Made by a program: the position numbers and the translations under genes. From Nitrososphaerota archaeon (GTDB taxonomy: Archaea; Thermoproteota; Nitrososphaeria; Nitrososphaerales; Nitrosopumilaceae), in the NCBI GenBank assembly GCA_022565935.1, contig JADFJY010000004.1:1-23406 (forward strand): a DNA stretch of 23,406 nt, read 5' to 3'. Below are positions 6,795 through 14,305 of this stretch, in pieces (the first letter of the stretch is position 1; each line of letters starts with the position of its first letter). The notes under the pieces are model-generated. The model was not told the origin of the DNA and made no database searches. It was given only the letters and a program-made list of their open reading frames with translations.

Positions 6795-7604
6795 GTGAGA
6801 ATAATCCTCGCTCTTCTGGTATTTGTAATATTATTCACCATTACACTTTCAACTAATGTATTTGCACAAACTAGTTATGTTGTGAAAATTCCAACTGGAG
6901 CAGCTCATGAAGGTGCGCCATATTTCTGGCAAAGTGTAAAAGACGGTTCAACTTCAGGTATTGTTGAAATTCTGGTTGGAGACACTATTGTTTGGTCTAA
7001 TGCTGATACTGCATTCCATACAGTGACTTCTGGTTCTGAAGCTGAGGGTTATGATGGCCTTTTTGATAGTAAAGAATTTGGACCTGGAAACTCATTCGAA
7101 TACAAATTTTCAGAGATAGGACATTATCCATATTATTGTACGTTACATCCTTGGATGGTTGGTACGATAATTGTTACATCTGGATATTCTATTATCCCAA
7201 ATGTTGGCAAACAAGCAGGTGATGGTATTACTTACTTTAATGTAGAGTATGACTTTAACCGCTTGCTATCAACAGTAACAATTGATGAGGAACAAAAATC
7301 AATTATTTTTGAAATAATTGGTGATGCAAAATCTGAGAATCATGATCTAGAACTTCGACTACCTTCTGGATTAGTTGATGGTCCATTTGTAATCTGGGTG
7401 GATGGTAAGAAGATTTCAAATTTTGAGAATATCCGAGAAGGAGAACTTAATGTGTTGTTTGTGCCATTGGATGCTGATTCAAAAATTCTAACAATTGTTG
7501 GAACATCTATAGTTCCAGAGTTTGGTCCTATGACTTTAGGAATTCTTGGAGTTGCTGTTGTGTCAATGATAGTTATGAGTCAGAGATTCAAATTACAAAT
7601 CTAA
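6795..7604 (+). CDS. Plastocyanin-like blue copper protein with PEFG-CTERM anchor
   Basis: 269 aa from GTG. A signal peptide (residues 1-24, cleavage after NVFA) leads into a cupredoxin domain (about 27-130). The type 1 copper ligands are visible: His75 (F-H-T-V), then Cys115, His118 and Met121 in Y-Y-C-T-L-H-P-W-M. A beta-rich second domain follows (about 131-238), then the PEFG motif (241-244), a hydrophobic helix and a short basic tail (R-F-K). This is the PEFG-CTERM signal processed by an archaeosortase in Nitrosopumilus-type archaea. The protein is expected on the outer face of the membrane, carrying electrons; copper proteins replace many heme carriers in these organisms. Its redox partner is not visible in this window. 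Confidence 0.93.
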   Translation: MRIILALLVFVILFTITLSTNVFAQTSYVVKIPTGAAHEGAPYFWQSVKDGSTSGIVEILVGDTIVWSNADTAFHTVTSGSEAEGYDGLFDSKEFGPGNSFEYKFSEIGHYPYYCTLHPWMVGTIIVTSGYSIIPNVGKQAGDGITYFNVEYDFNRLLSTVTIDEEQKSIIFEIIGDAKSENHDLELRLPSGLVDGPFVIWVDGKKISNFENIREGELNVLFVPLDADSKILTIVGTSIVPEFGPMTLGILGVAVVSMIVMSQRFKLQI

Positions 7605-7616
7605 TTTTTTCATTAA

Positions 7617-8234
7617 TCATCTTATCTTTATTGTAATTTCCTCCCCATTTCCAATTGGGGATGTTATTGTGTGGAGTTTTGGGTTTTCTTTGAGATAGTC
7701 TGAAAATTTCTTCATCTCATCTCTAAATATTTCAGGATACAGCATATTGTCTGTAACAATTACTCCTCCAATTGCAACCATTGGAAAAATTAAATCAAAA
7801 TATTCTATGACGTTCTCTTTATCTGCATCAATTAAAACAAAATCAAAAAAATTATTATATTTTTTCTGTAAACTTAATTCTGTAAGTATTTTCATTGCTA
7901 ATCCTTCCTTTATTATGATTGTATCTATTACTCCTGCTTTCTGAAAGTTCTCTTTTGCTCTTTTGATTTTACTTGGATTTTGCTCAATTGTGATAATTTT
8001 ACCTGATTGCTCTGCAATGACTTCTGCACACCATATTGTGGAATATCCTGTAGACATGCCTACCTCAAGCATGTTTTTTGCATTTTTTAGACGTAAAATC
8101 ATGTTGATTAGTTCTCCTGTCTCTTTTGTAATGGCAAGCATTCTGTCCTCATGTGGAATATCTTCTTTTTTTGATTTTTCTCGTGTTGATTGTATTTCTA
8201 ACTCATCAAGTACTTTGGAAATTGAATTTATCAT
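7617..8234 (-). CDS. SAM-dependent O-methyltransferase (class I, COMT-like)
   Basis: 205 aa from ATG. A Rossmann methyltransferase: motif I E-V-G-x-S-T-G-Y-S-T (57-66), the acidic end of strand 2 (I-T-I-E-Q, around 80-85), L-I-D-A-D-K-E (134-140) and T-D-N-M-L (161-165). The D-x-D-K and D-N pair match the metal-binding aspartates of the divalent-cation-dependent O-methyltransferase family (catechol and caffeoyl-CoA type). Length is normal for the family (about 200-220). The substrate cannot be told from sequence. It is monocistronic, converging with the cupredoxin gene. A TATA-like stretch (8243-8255) sits ahead of the start. Confidence 0.85.
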   Translation of the reverse strand: MINSISKVLDELEIQSTREKSKKEDIPHEDRMLAITKETGELINMILRLKNAKNMLEVGMSTGYSTIWCAEVIAEQSGKIITIEQNPSKIKRAKENFQKAGVIDTIIIKEGLAMKILTELSLQKKYNNFFDFVLIDADKENVIEYFDLIFPMVAIGGVIVTDNMLYPEIFRDEMKKFSDYLKENPKLHTITSPIGNGEEITIKIR

Positions 8235-8305
8235 ACAGTATGTATATTTTTAAAATAATTTAACCATGACTTTGATCTTATATCTATTTGAAATGTTTTC
8301 AATAG

Positions 8306-8316
8306 CTTATATTTAG
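8306..8316 (+). promoter_or_regulatory. TATA box for the 8338 gene
   Basis: CTTATATTTAG is centred 27 nt before ATG 8338, typical for a leaderless archaeal promoter. Confidence 0.5.
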
Positions 8317-8337
8317 TGATGAAATTTTTGAATTTGA

Positions 8338-8718
8338 ATGTCTGTAAAGAAAAAAGTTGATTTGCTTGAGATTGTCCAAAAGATTCTTGATTTAGATTCA
8401 AAAATGAGATTTGCAGCAATAATTGATCAAAAAGGTAAGATTAGAGAAGCAATAATGAAGGCAGGAAAAACAAGTCTTGAATCTCAAAAAGAAGAAGAAC
8501 ATTTCTGTAAACAAGTTGCACAAAGAAGAGCAATGAGAAAAGAATTTGATAGAACTCTTGGTAAAGTGAGGTATGTACATGTTGAAAGAGAAAAAGTATC
8601 TCAAATGGTAATTTATACAAAAAGAAACATTGTGTATTTTGCAATGGAACCTGAAATGCCAATTAATACAAAAATTAGATTAATCACAAAAATAAAGAAA
8701 ATCACAATTGCCATCTAG
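8338..8718 (+). CDS. Roadblock/LC7-like small protein (thaumarchaeal type)
   Basis: 126 aa from ATG. The order helix (L-E-I-V-Q-K-I-L-D-L), strand (R-F-A-A-I-I-D-Q-K-G-K-I), long charged helix (with E-E-E-H-F-C-K-Q-V-A-Q-R-R), then three strands (V-R-Y-V-H-V-E-R; S-Q-M-V-I-Y-T; N-I-V-Y-F-A-M-E) and a final helix matches profilin/roadblock-like folds. Uncharacterised thaumarchaeal families (such as DUF6659, from memory) look like this. Roadblock proteins often pair with small GTPases; none is nearby. Function is unproven. The next gene (8755) lies 36 nt downstream on the same strand. Confidence 0.6.
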   Translation: MSVKKKVDLLEIVQKILDLDSKMRFAAIIDQKGKIREAIMKAGKTSLESQKEEEHFCKQVAQRRAMRKEFDRTLGKVRYVHVEREKVSQMVIYTKRNIVYFAMEPEMPINTKIRLITKIKKITIAI

Positions 8719-8754
8719 AAAAAATTTAGATAACACTATTTTTTCTTAAACATT

Positions 8755-9108
8755 ATGATATTTCATAAATATCTTGGTGATTCAAAGATGTTTGAGTATG
8801 AAAAACATTACATGCAATGTAAGCAATTAAACAAACCGTTTATCAAAGCAAAGATGAATCCTAGACATGAAAATTACTATGTTCAGATAGATTTGATGAC
8901 ATGTGACTATGAACTATCAAAAAAAGAACAAGATGAAATCAAAACACTAGTACGTGCTGAAATGGAGTTTGTACAGTCACATTCAAAGTTTGATTTTCAG
9001 GGATTTAATATTGATAAAGAACTTGCTTGGTTTGATGGTATATCTATTGAACATGTAGATGAATTTTGTACACGCCTTTATGACTTGACGCAGACATATC
9101 ATAGTTAG
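8755..9108 (+). CDS. Conserved-looking protein of unknown function
   Basis: 117 aa from ATG. It is a soluble mixed alpha/beta protein: Y-E-K-H-Y-M-Q-C-K-Q-L near the start, a beta segment (Y-Y-V-Q-I-D-L-M), an acidic helix (S-K-K-E-Q-D-E-I-K-T-L-V-R-A-E-M) and an acidic end (D-E-F-C-T-R-L-Y-D). There is no signal peptide or membrane helix. The family is not recognised. It ends 4 nt into the convergent 9105-9311 gene. Confidence 0.6.
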   Translation: MIFHKYLGDSKMFEYEKHYMQCKQLNKPFIKAKMNPRHENYYVQIDLMTCDYELSKKEQDEIKTLVRAEMEFVQSHSKFDFQGFNIDKELAWFDGISIEHVDEFCTRLYDLTQTYHS

Positions 9109-9311
9109 AATCTAATCAGATTTTTCAGAATCTTGTCTATTTCTTGTAGTTCTTCTTTTCTTTCTTTGATGGTGACCTCATTCCATTTTTTTGCAAATTC
9201 TGACTGTCTGTCCAACTTTTCTAATTCTTGGATATATTTGAATAAATGTGTCTTATAGTTTTGAAGTAAGTCTAGGTGTTTGTTATGATTTTTTTCAGTT
9301 GGTGTTGACAT
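9105..9311 (-). CDS. Small coiled-coil protein, start overlapping upstream gene stop
   Basis: 68 aa from ATG 9311, chosen because this ATG overlaps the last codons of the upstream gene (9295-9528) in another frame and is preceded by GAGG, giving typical translational coupling. A longer reading to 9389 is possible but lies entirely inside the upstream gene. The protein is almost wholly helical and charged (Y-I-Q-E-L-E-K-L-D-R-Q; I-K-E-R-K-E-E-L-Q-E-I-D-K-I-L-K), probably a coiled coil. The family is unknown; it probably acts with its upstream partner. Confidence 0.55.
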   Translation of the reverse strand: MSTPTEKNHNKHLDLLQNYKTHLFKYIQELEKLDRQSEFAKKWNEVTIKERKEELQEIDKILKNLIRF

Positions 9312-9528
9312 CCCATTCCTCATCTGTGATTTCTGGAAACATTTCTCTGATTCGTTTTCTGTCTTTTTCAACTGCATCAATTCTTTCATCTAGATGATTT
9401 TTTATTGTTGGATCTACTTCCAAATTTGCTTCTTGTTGAATATCTAAGATTATTTTTGTTAGTGATTTGTAATATGCGATATGATTTTTCTTTGATTCTT
9501 CTGATTTATCTTCATCTTTTACATCCAT
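9295..9528 (-). CDS. Small acidic coiled-coil protein, upstream partner of the 9311 gene
   Basis: 77 aa from ATG 9528 (a TTG sits one codon before). Charged helical sequence: K-D-E-D-K-S-E-E-S-K-K-N at the start, then a long helix (Y-Y-K-S-L-T-K-I-I-L-D-I-Q-Q-E) and R-I-D-A-V-E-K-D-R-K-R-I-R-E-M-F near the end. It overlaps the following gene by 17 nt, so the two are co-translated. The family is unknown. Confidence 0.55.
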   Translation of the reverse strand: MDVKDEDKSEESKKNHIAYYKSLTKIILDIQQEANLEVDPTIKNHLDERIDAVEKDRKRIREMFPEITDEEWDVNTN

Positions 9529-9615
9529 CAAAAATTAATGGTTTAATTGAAAATAAGTACTTGGTCATTTGAAATATCAGTTTACACTAATATTGAAATA
9601 AAATCATGAAATTGT

Positions 9616-9888
9616 ATGAAAATTCTAGTAGATGAAAATCTAGATGGGATGGATGAACGTCTAAAAGAACAAGGTTATGATGCTTATAGTGTACGAAAAT
9701 TACAAATTACAGGAAAAAAACTCGGTTCTGATTATTCTATAATTAACTATGCTCGTGAAAATGACATGATCATAGTCACAAAAGATACAGAATTTCGTAA
9801 AGCAAGTGAAGAAAATGACTTTCCACTAATTCTTCTTGATGATGAAGAAATTCTCAAGGTTATTGTTGATAGATTAAAAAAATTCTAG
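9616..9888 (+). CDS. DUF5615-type PIN-like domain protein (putative RNase/toxin-like)
   Basis: 90 aa from ATG. The family signature is clear: M-K-I-L-V-D-E-N-L at the N-terminus with acidic Asp6/Glu7, a G-Y-D-A-Y-S-V-R segment, D-Y-S-I-I-N-Y-A-R, and I-I-V-T-K-D-T-E-F (Asp57 region), with a closing P-L-I-L-L. This is the minimal PIN-like fold in which the acidic residues form a metal site. Many relatives sit beside a DUF433-type antitoxin; no such partner is adjacent here. The closest neighbour is a convergent winged-helix gene (9885-10451) that overlaps by 4 nt. Toxin function is inferred only from the family. Confidence 0.75.
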   Translation: MKILVDENLDGMDERLKEQGYDAYSVRKLQITGKKLGSDYSIINYARENDMIIVTKDTEFRKASEENDFPLILLDDEEILKVIVDRLKKF

Positions 9889-10451
9889 TTTACATTCTTT
9901 GAATCAAATTGCAGTATTCTTAAATTTGCCAGAATTTCATTTAGAAAATTATCTTCTGGTTGATGTGCTATAGTGTTCATGATTATCTCCCAACAGTCGT
10001 TAATCTTTCTATTTATCTGTGAAAACATTTTGTCTTTTTTGAATGCAGGATAATAAGATAATAGTTTCATTACTCCGTCAGTTGACTGCACTATGTGTAT
10101 GCTATGAATAACTGATCTTAGTCTTTCATGGAACGAAAATTTTTCTTCTATACTAGTAGAATTAAAATTAGAAATCTCATCAAAAATTATCTCAATTTCC
10201 TTGTGGAGGTTTTTTAGCTGACTGTTTACTGATTCTGATAAATTGATCAAATCATATTCTATGTGTGATCTGCTATGAACTTTCTTTTCTATCTCACCTG
10301 CTTCAACTAGTTCACTGATTTCCCTGTAAACCATTTTTTCATTGCCTACTTTTTCTATAACTCTTTTAGCAAGTTCAGTCCCACGAATTTTTCCATTCTC
10401 ATTAAGAATTCTAATTATCTCGATTTTAATTATTTCTGAATTTTTTTTCAT
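9885..10451 (-). CDS. Winged-helix DNA-binding regulator
   Basis: 188 aa from ATG. Residues about 4-68 form a winged helix: I-I-K-I-E-I-I-R-I-L-N-E-N-G-K-I-R-G-T-E-L-A-type first helices, then K-M-V-Y-R-E-I-S-E-L-V-E-A-G-E-I as the recognition helix, and a charged wing (K-V-H-S-R-S-H-I-E-Y-D-L). Residues about 75-188 are helical, perhaps for dimerisation. An AGGAG Shine-Dalgarno (10459-10463) lies 7 nt before ATG, unlike the leaderless genes around, which fits its position as second gene after 10469-10702 (17-nt gap). Its target is unknown; convergence with the PIN-like gene does not prove a partnership. Confidence 0.7.
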   Translation of the reverse strand: MKKNSEIIKIEIIRILNENGKIRGTELAKRVIEKVGNEKMVYREISELVEAGEIEKKVHSRSHIEYDLINLSESVNSQLKNLHKEIEIIFDEISNFNSTSIEEKFSFHERLRSVIHSIHIVQSTDGVMKLLSYYPAFKKDKMFSQINRKINDCWEIIMNTIAHQPEDNFLNEILANLRILQFDSKNVN

Positions 10452-10458
10452 TATTTTT

Positions 10459-10463
10459 CTCCT
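10459..10463 (-). promoter_or_regulatory. Shine-Dalgarno site of the 10451 gene
   Basis: AGGAG on the minus strand, 7 nt ahead of the ATG. A clear ribosome site at an operon-internal gene contrasts with the leaderless pattern of operon-leading genes in the window. Confidence 0.6.
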
Positions 10464-10468
10464 AAAGA

Positions 10469-10702
10469 TTATTTTTGATATTTTTCTAGTACTGCCTTTT
10501 CTCCAATATCATTAATTTCTCTTACTAATTCTTCTAAAATTTCTACTCCTTTTTTAATTGGCTCTTTTTCTAAATTTTTATGCTCTAGATTTTGTTTGAG
10601 AACACGTTTTTCATTATTAACAAAACTTAGCAGACTAACACCTTCTCCCATGTTCAGATTAATGAAAAAATCCACGTATTCTATGGCTGATTCTATCCCC
10701 AT
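10469..10702 (-). CDS. Small helical protein of unknown function, upstream in the regulator operon
   Basis: 77 aa from ATG. It is mostly helical: I-E-S-A-I-E-Y-V-D-F-F-I-N at the start, a charged middle (E-K-R-V-L-K-Q-N-L-E-H-K-N) and a final V-E-I-L-E-E-L-V-R-E-I-N-D-I-G-E-K. There is no signal or membrane helix and no motif. The family is not recognised. It ends 17 nt before the winged-helix gene, so the two are probably one transcript. Confidence 0.55.
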   Translation of the reverse strand: MGIESAIEYVDFFINLNMGEGVSLLSFVNNEKRVLKQNLEHKNLEKEPIKKGVEILEELVREINDIGEKAVLEKYQK

Positions 10703-10781
10703 TATTGCTGATTTTTTCTTCTAGTATTTGTTTGAAACACATGGAAACTATGTTTATTTACAATTTGAGTAATATTTGATT

Positions 10782-11036
10782 ATGGATAGTTGTGATAGGC
10801 GTGTTCGTGCCTACAAAAATGGAAAAACTTTTGATCAGTGCAGAGTCATGGCAGAATCCATGAATCCTGATTTTAAAAAACAAATCGAAGATAAAGGAAA
10901 AGTTCTATGGACTGAAATATTGACACAAGTTGATCATGATGAGATAATCTACAAGCTTACACTAAAGTTTCTAAGGCGAGACGGTTATGATATAGGAAAT
11001 CACAAGATTCCTCAAGTTAAAAAATTTATTTTGTAG
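10782..11036 (+). CDS. Small soluble protein of unknown function
   Basis: 84 aa from ATG 10782 (an in-frame TTG lies two codons earlier). A TATA-like GTTTATTTAC (about 10752-10761) centred 25 nt upstream favours the ATG as a leaderless start. It is basic at the start (D-R-R-V-R-A-Y-K-N-G-K), with a mixed alpha/beta region and V-D-H-D-E-I-I-Y-K-L near the middle. Two Cys (residues 4 and 20) are not in a metal motif. The family is unknown. It overlaps the convergent gene end at 11026 by 11 nt. Confidence 0.55.
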   Translation: MDSCDRRVRAYKNGKTFDQCRVMAESMNPDFKKQIEDKGKVLWTEILTQVDHDEIIYKLTLKFLRRDGYDIGNHKIPQVKKFIL

Positions 11037-11856
11037 GATCTATCTTACAACTGCCATCTGCATTTTGTAATTTTTTAGCCATTAGAAATGGTGTAGCAAG
11101 CAACACTGGAATTGATATTGCAATGAAAAATGTCTGCATTTGTATTAATGCAATTGATAATGCAATTCCACTTGCAGTTCCGATAAATATTGAAAGAAAT
11201 GTACCCGCACAAGTTGGGCATGCAATGAATAGTCCTGTAGCAGCACCAATTGTACTAACTCCACTACCTTTCTTTGAAATTCTATAAGCATTAATAGCAA
11301 TTGAAGCATTTAATGCAACCAAATATGATACAATTACTTGCATTAGCAAATTAATTGGAATTATCTGCAAACCTACATGTTCTGTCAAGTAGATGATAAT
11401 CTTTGGCATGTATCCAGGACTGCCACAACATGGTGCAATAAAGCCCGATGGAATTTCTGCACCATAGTGAATTGAAAAATTTACTTCAGGTTGATACACT
11501 AGTGTACCTGATATTAGTGAAAAGAATATTCCATATATGATAAACGTGGCAACAAAGATTTTGCGTGACTTTGAATTCCACGTTACTAGTGCAATTATTG
11601 TTGATAAGTCTCGTCCTTTGTTTTCAACTTTTTCCTTGTGGTATCTATACATGCCAAAAGCAATAGCTCCCAATGCTGCAACAAGCGTTATGTAAAATCC
11701 GTAGGCGATTCTCTGTGCGGGGTCAAGTACATTAGCGGTAACAAGTTCTGGGTTCTGATATCTATGATAAAGTAAAAACAGGATTACAATTATTACAAAT
11801 CCAAAGATAATGAGTTTCTTTCCACTTTTTGAATTCTTTACTGATTGCTCTTCCAT
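11026..11856 (-). CDS. Multi-pass membrane protein with CCGSPG and CPTC motifs
   Basis: 276 aa from ATG with about six hydrophobic helices (near residues 13-31, 49-70, 99-121, 160-190, 203-232, 240-260). C143-C144 (A-P-C-C-G-S-P-G-Y-M-P) sits between helices three and four; C213-x2-C216 (A-C-P-T-C-A-G) sits within helix five; a further Cys270 lies in the tail. I do not recognise a family. Paired Cys at a membrane face suit metal (copper or iron) binding or thiol redox work, but this is inference. A TATA-like stretch (11877-11887) centred about 26 nt upstream supports the start. The 36-nt gap from the TrkH-like gene suggests a possible shared transcript. Confidence 0.75.
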   Translation of the reverse strand: MEEQSVKNSKSGKKLIIFGFVIIVILFLLYHRYQNPELVTANVLDPAQRIAYGFYITLVAALGAIAFGMYRYHKEKVENKGRDLSTIIALVTWNSKSRKIFVATFIIYGIFFSLISGTLVYQPEVNFSIHYGAEIPSGFIAPCCGSPGYMPKIIIYLTEHVGLQIIPINLLMQVIVSYLVALNASIAINAYRISKKGSGVSTIGAATGLFIACPTCAGTFLSIFIGTASGIALSIALIQMQTFFIAISIPVLLATPFLMAKKLQNADGSCKIDPTK

Positions 11857-11892
11857 GATTTAGAACTTTTTTCTTTGAAATTAAATCATATC

Positions 11893-13707
11893 CTAACTAA
11901 GTCTCGGGATAAAGATGTAGATAATTGCAATTATCTCCAATCTACCAAATATCATCAAAAATCCCAGAACAATTTTTGTCGCAGCATCTGTTTCTGTGTT
12001 AATTACTCCTGCAGATAAGCCTCCAGTAGTGATTACTCCTACTGATTCAAAGAATGCAACTTGGTATGATACATCCTCAATATTTGCTAGATGTAATCCT
12101 GTAATTGCAGCAATTGTAGGAAATAGTGCAATAATGATTAGAGTAGAAATGACTTCTTTTCTTGCTTGGTTTGATAGTTTATCTCTTTTTACTTTATTCA
12201 AGAGAGCTTTGACATCTTTCAGGTGGAACAGTCTAAATATTTTCAAACCCCCCGCAGTTGAGAATCCACATCCGCCAATAAACATCAAAATTATCAAGAT
12301 AGTATGAGCGCCCCAACTAAGTCCTGCCAGACTTTCTTGTTGTAGTCCTGCAGTAGTACTAGCTGAAATAGAATAAAATACACTCTCCAATGGATCCAGT
12401 CCACTAACTGCAACAAACAAGATAGTTGCACTACCTAAAATTGCAAAATATGTCAGAACTTCCTTTCCAAGTTTTGGTGAAAGGAATTTTTTTCTAACAA
12501 ATGCATAGTGGAATGTAAATGGCAATGCTCCAAGTATCATTGCACCCATCAAGACAACGTGTTCCTGCCAAAGTAAATCTTCGAGAATTGTAGATGTAGG
12601 AATAAACCCTCCAGTTGACAAAGTACTCATTGCCAATGAGAAATTATCCAGTATGTCTCTTTCACCTAAGAAATACAATAATGTTGCAACAATTACTATG
12701 TAAATTGCAAAAATAATTGTGATGGTCAAGAAAAGTTCTTTCATGTGAAGTGTTCTTCCTGATATGAAACTACGCATGGATTGTAGTTTTGATTCTGGAT
12801 AAAATGCTGTAATTACCAAGTAAATGAAACTCATTCCGCCTACAAGCTGAGTGTAGCTTCGAAAGAATGTGAAACTCTGTGAAAGTTTTTCTGGTTCATC
12901 AAATAGGGATATACCTCCAGTTGTAAATCCCGCAGCACTTGAAAAGAATGCATTTGCAAAGGCTTTTGTAAAGTTTTCCTCAACTGGAAATACGTACAGA
13001 TACGGTATAGTTCCAAATAATGATAGTAAAAATAGACTCGAAAAAACTAGAATGGATGCCTGTCGTAGATTAAGACTTGATTTTTCACCATAAGAATTTA
13101 GAAAGAATCCTGTAATTAGTAAAAGGACTGTAGTCAGGTAAATTCCAGTAGCAATTACTGTATCATCTAAAACTGTTGCAACAAGAGCAGGTACAAGCAA
13201 CAAAACTCCTGCAAATTGTAACACAAAACCTAGATTACCCAGAATTGCCTTTACTGGAGGGCTCAAAAGACGAGGCGCAGTTAAAGTAGCGTTTCGAATT
13301 ACATTTGCAATGGTTGTCTGATAAATAATACCGACAACTTTATTTTTCTTTGATATGACTGGAAGTTTTCTAATATCATTATCTCTCATTTTACGTAAAG
13401 CATCTTGCAATGTTGCTTTTTCATTAATTGTGACAAGTGGTGTACTCATAACCTCATTTAGTGTTGTAGTTTCAGCATAAACTGTAACATCACTAACTTT
13501 ACTTAGAATGTCTTCATCTGTAACAATTCCAATTGGAATGCCCTTTTTATCAATAATAATAATATCATCTGTTTCATATCGACGCAACATCCTTGCTGCT
13601 TCTCTAGTTAGTGTATTGGGACTAAGAATTAGTACATCTTTGTCCATGTACTGTGTGACATATTTGCTTAGAACGTATGAAATAGCACGTTCTGGGTTTG
13701 TTGACAT
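11893..13707 (-). CDS. TrkH-family potassium transporter with N-terminal tandem CBS domains
   Basis: 604 aa from ATG 13707; a start four codons earlier (13719) is open, but the TATA-like TTTTAAAT (13730-13737) is centred 26 nt before 13707. Two CBS domains (about residues 16-71 and 78-136) come first. TrkH follows, with four pore loops carrying the filter motif: A-G-F-T-T-G-G (259-265), S-T-G-G-F (384-388), S-T-T-A-G-L (470-475) and I-T-T-G-G-L-S (569-575). The G-G-C-G-F-S-T-A-G-G segment (498-507) is typical of the family. TrkH carries K+ (often with Na+ or H+) inward. CBS pairs bind adenine nucleotides, so uptake may be gated by energy state. Usual TrkA/RCK regulators are not encoded nearby. 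The divergent bfn-like gene lies 141 nt away. Confidence 0.93.
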   Translation of the reverse strand: MSTNPERAISYVLSKYVTQYMDKDVLILSPNTLTREAARMLRRYETDDIIIIDKKGIPIGIVTDEDILSKVSDVTVYAETTTLNEVMSTPLVTINEKATLQDALRKMRDNDIRKLPVISKKNKVVGIIYQTTIANVIRNATLTAPRLLSPPVKAILGNLGFVLQFAGVLLLVPALVATVLDDTVIATGIYLTTVLLLITGFFLNSYGEKSSLNLRQASILVFSSLFLLSLFGTIPYLYVFPVEENFTKAFANAFFSSAAGFTTGGISLFDEPEKLSQSFTFFRSYTQLVGGMSFIYLVITAFYPESKLQSMRSFISGRTLHMKELFLTITIIFAIYIVIVATLLYFLGERDILDNFSLAMSTLSTGGFIPTSTILEDLLWQEHVVLMGAMILGALPFTFHYAFVRKKFLSPKLGKEVLTYFAILGSATILFVAVSGLDPLESVFYSISASTTAGLQQESLAGLSWGAHTILIILMFIGGCGFSTAGGLKIFRLFHLKDVKALLNKVKRDKLSNQARKEVISTLIIIALFPTIAAITGLHLANIEDVSYQVAFFESVGVITTGGLSAGVINTETDAATKIVLGFLMIFGRLEIIAIIYIFIPRLS

Positions 13708-13729
13708 CACGCTTCCCATAGTTGGGGAT

Positions 13730-13737
13730 TTTAAATA
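13730..13737 (-). promoter_or_regulatory. TATA box of the TrkH-like gene
   Basis: The minus-strand box is centred about 26 nt before ATG 13707, and only 15 nt before ATG 13719. It therefore favours the shorter start. Confidence 0.45.
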
Positions 13738-13823
13738 ATTTGGGGTTGCGCAATAGTATTGATAGTTAAAAAATAATTTACCTTTCGATCATTTCATGAT
13801 TCACTCTCAAAATTTTTGCTAAC

Positions 13824-13832
13824 TTTATAAGC
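13824..13832 (+). promoter_or_regulatory. TATA box of the DUF151 gene
   Basis: TTTATAAGC is centred about 21 nt before ATG 13849, compatible with a very short or absent leader. With the TrkH-like box it makes a divergent promoter region of 141 nt. Confidence 0.5.
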
Positions 13833-13848
13833 ACTGAACCTGAAATTT

Positions 13849-14286
13849 ATGCGTTATACCATGGATATTGATCAAGCGCAAGAGCCTGATTATGAATCAG
13901 TCAAAATTGATTACGTTGGATTTGTAGATCCTTATGCCGTTGAAGGCATGGTTATTCTGAAAGCAGATAATGGAAAAGAATTTCACATGAGAGCGTTTTC
14001 TGGTGAAGTTGTAAAACATATCTCAAGTTTTAATGAAGATGAAGGAGAACCCGTACCGTCAATTTATAAAATGATTGAAGAGATTTGTGACCATAATGAC
14101 TTGCTTCTAGTTAAAGTAAAAATCTATGAGAGTGGTGAAGTGTTACGCGCAAATCTATACTTTACAGGCAAAAAAGACCTTATTTTGAGAAACTATCGTG
14201 CGTCTGATGCCATAACACTTGCATCATACTATACAATTCCAATTCTTGTAAGAAAGAATCTACTCAAAGAAACAATGGAAGTATAG
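13849..14286 (+). CDS. DUF151 / bifunctional-nuclease-type protein
   Basis: 145 aa from ATG 13849 (a second ATG lies at 13861). The DUF151 fold is recognisable: an early V-D-Y/F-V-G-F-V, a central V-I-L-K-A-D-N-G-K-E-F, a V-P-S-I-Y-K-M-I-E-E-I-C-D helix, a strand with V-K-I-Y-E-S-G-E, and the hallmark Y-R-A-S-D-A-I-T-L-A followed by I-P-I-L-V. Homologues bear a bifunctional nuclease activity in plants, and a related domain is fused to others in bacteria; archaeal members are mostly uncharacterised. The length is typical of single-domain members. It is cytosolic, with no signal peptide. Confidence 0.85.
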   Translation: MRYTMDIDQAQEPDYESVKIDYVGFVDPYAVEGMVILKADNGKEFHMRAFSGEVVKHISSFNEDEGEPVPSIYKMIEEICDHNDLLLVKVKIYESGEVLRANLYFTGKKDLILRNYRASDAITLASYYTIPILVRKNLLKETMEV

Positions 14287-14305
14287 CATATTTCTCAGAG
14301 ATAAT

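Noticed and set aside
7747..8253. Plus-strand ORFs inside the O-methyltransferase gene
   Set aside because: Antisense shadows without a signal, motif or promoter.
8398..8662. Minus-strand ORFs rich in F, L and C opposite the roadblock-like gene
   Set aside because: Poor amino-acid mix; they lie wholly within a better gene.
11996..13093. Plus-strand ORFs of 103 and 74 aa inside the TrkH gene
   Set aside because: Antisense shadows of a well-supported membrane transporter.
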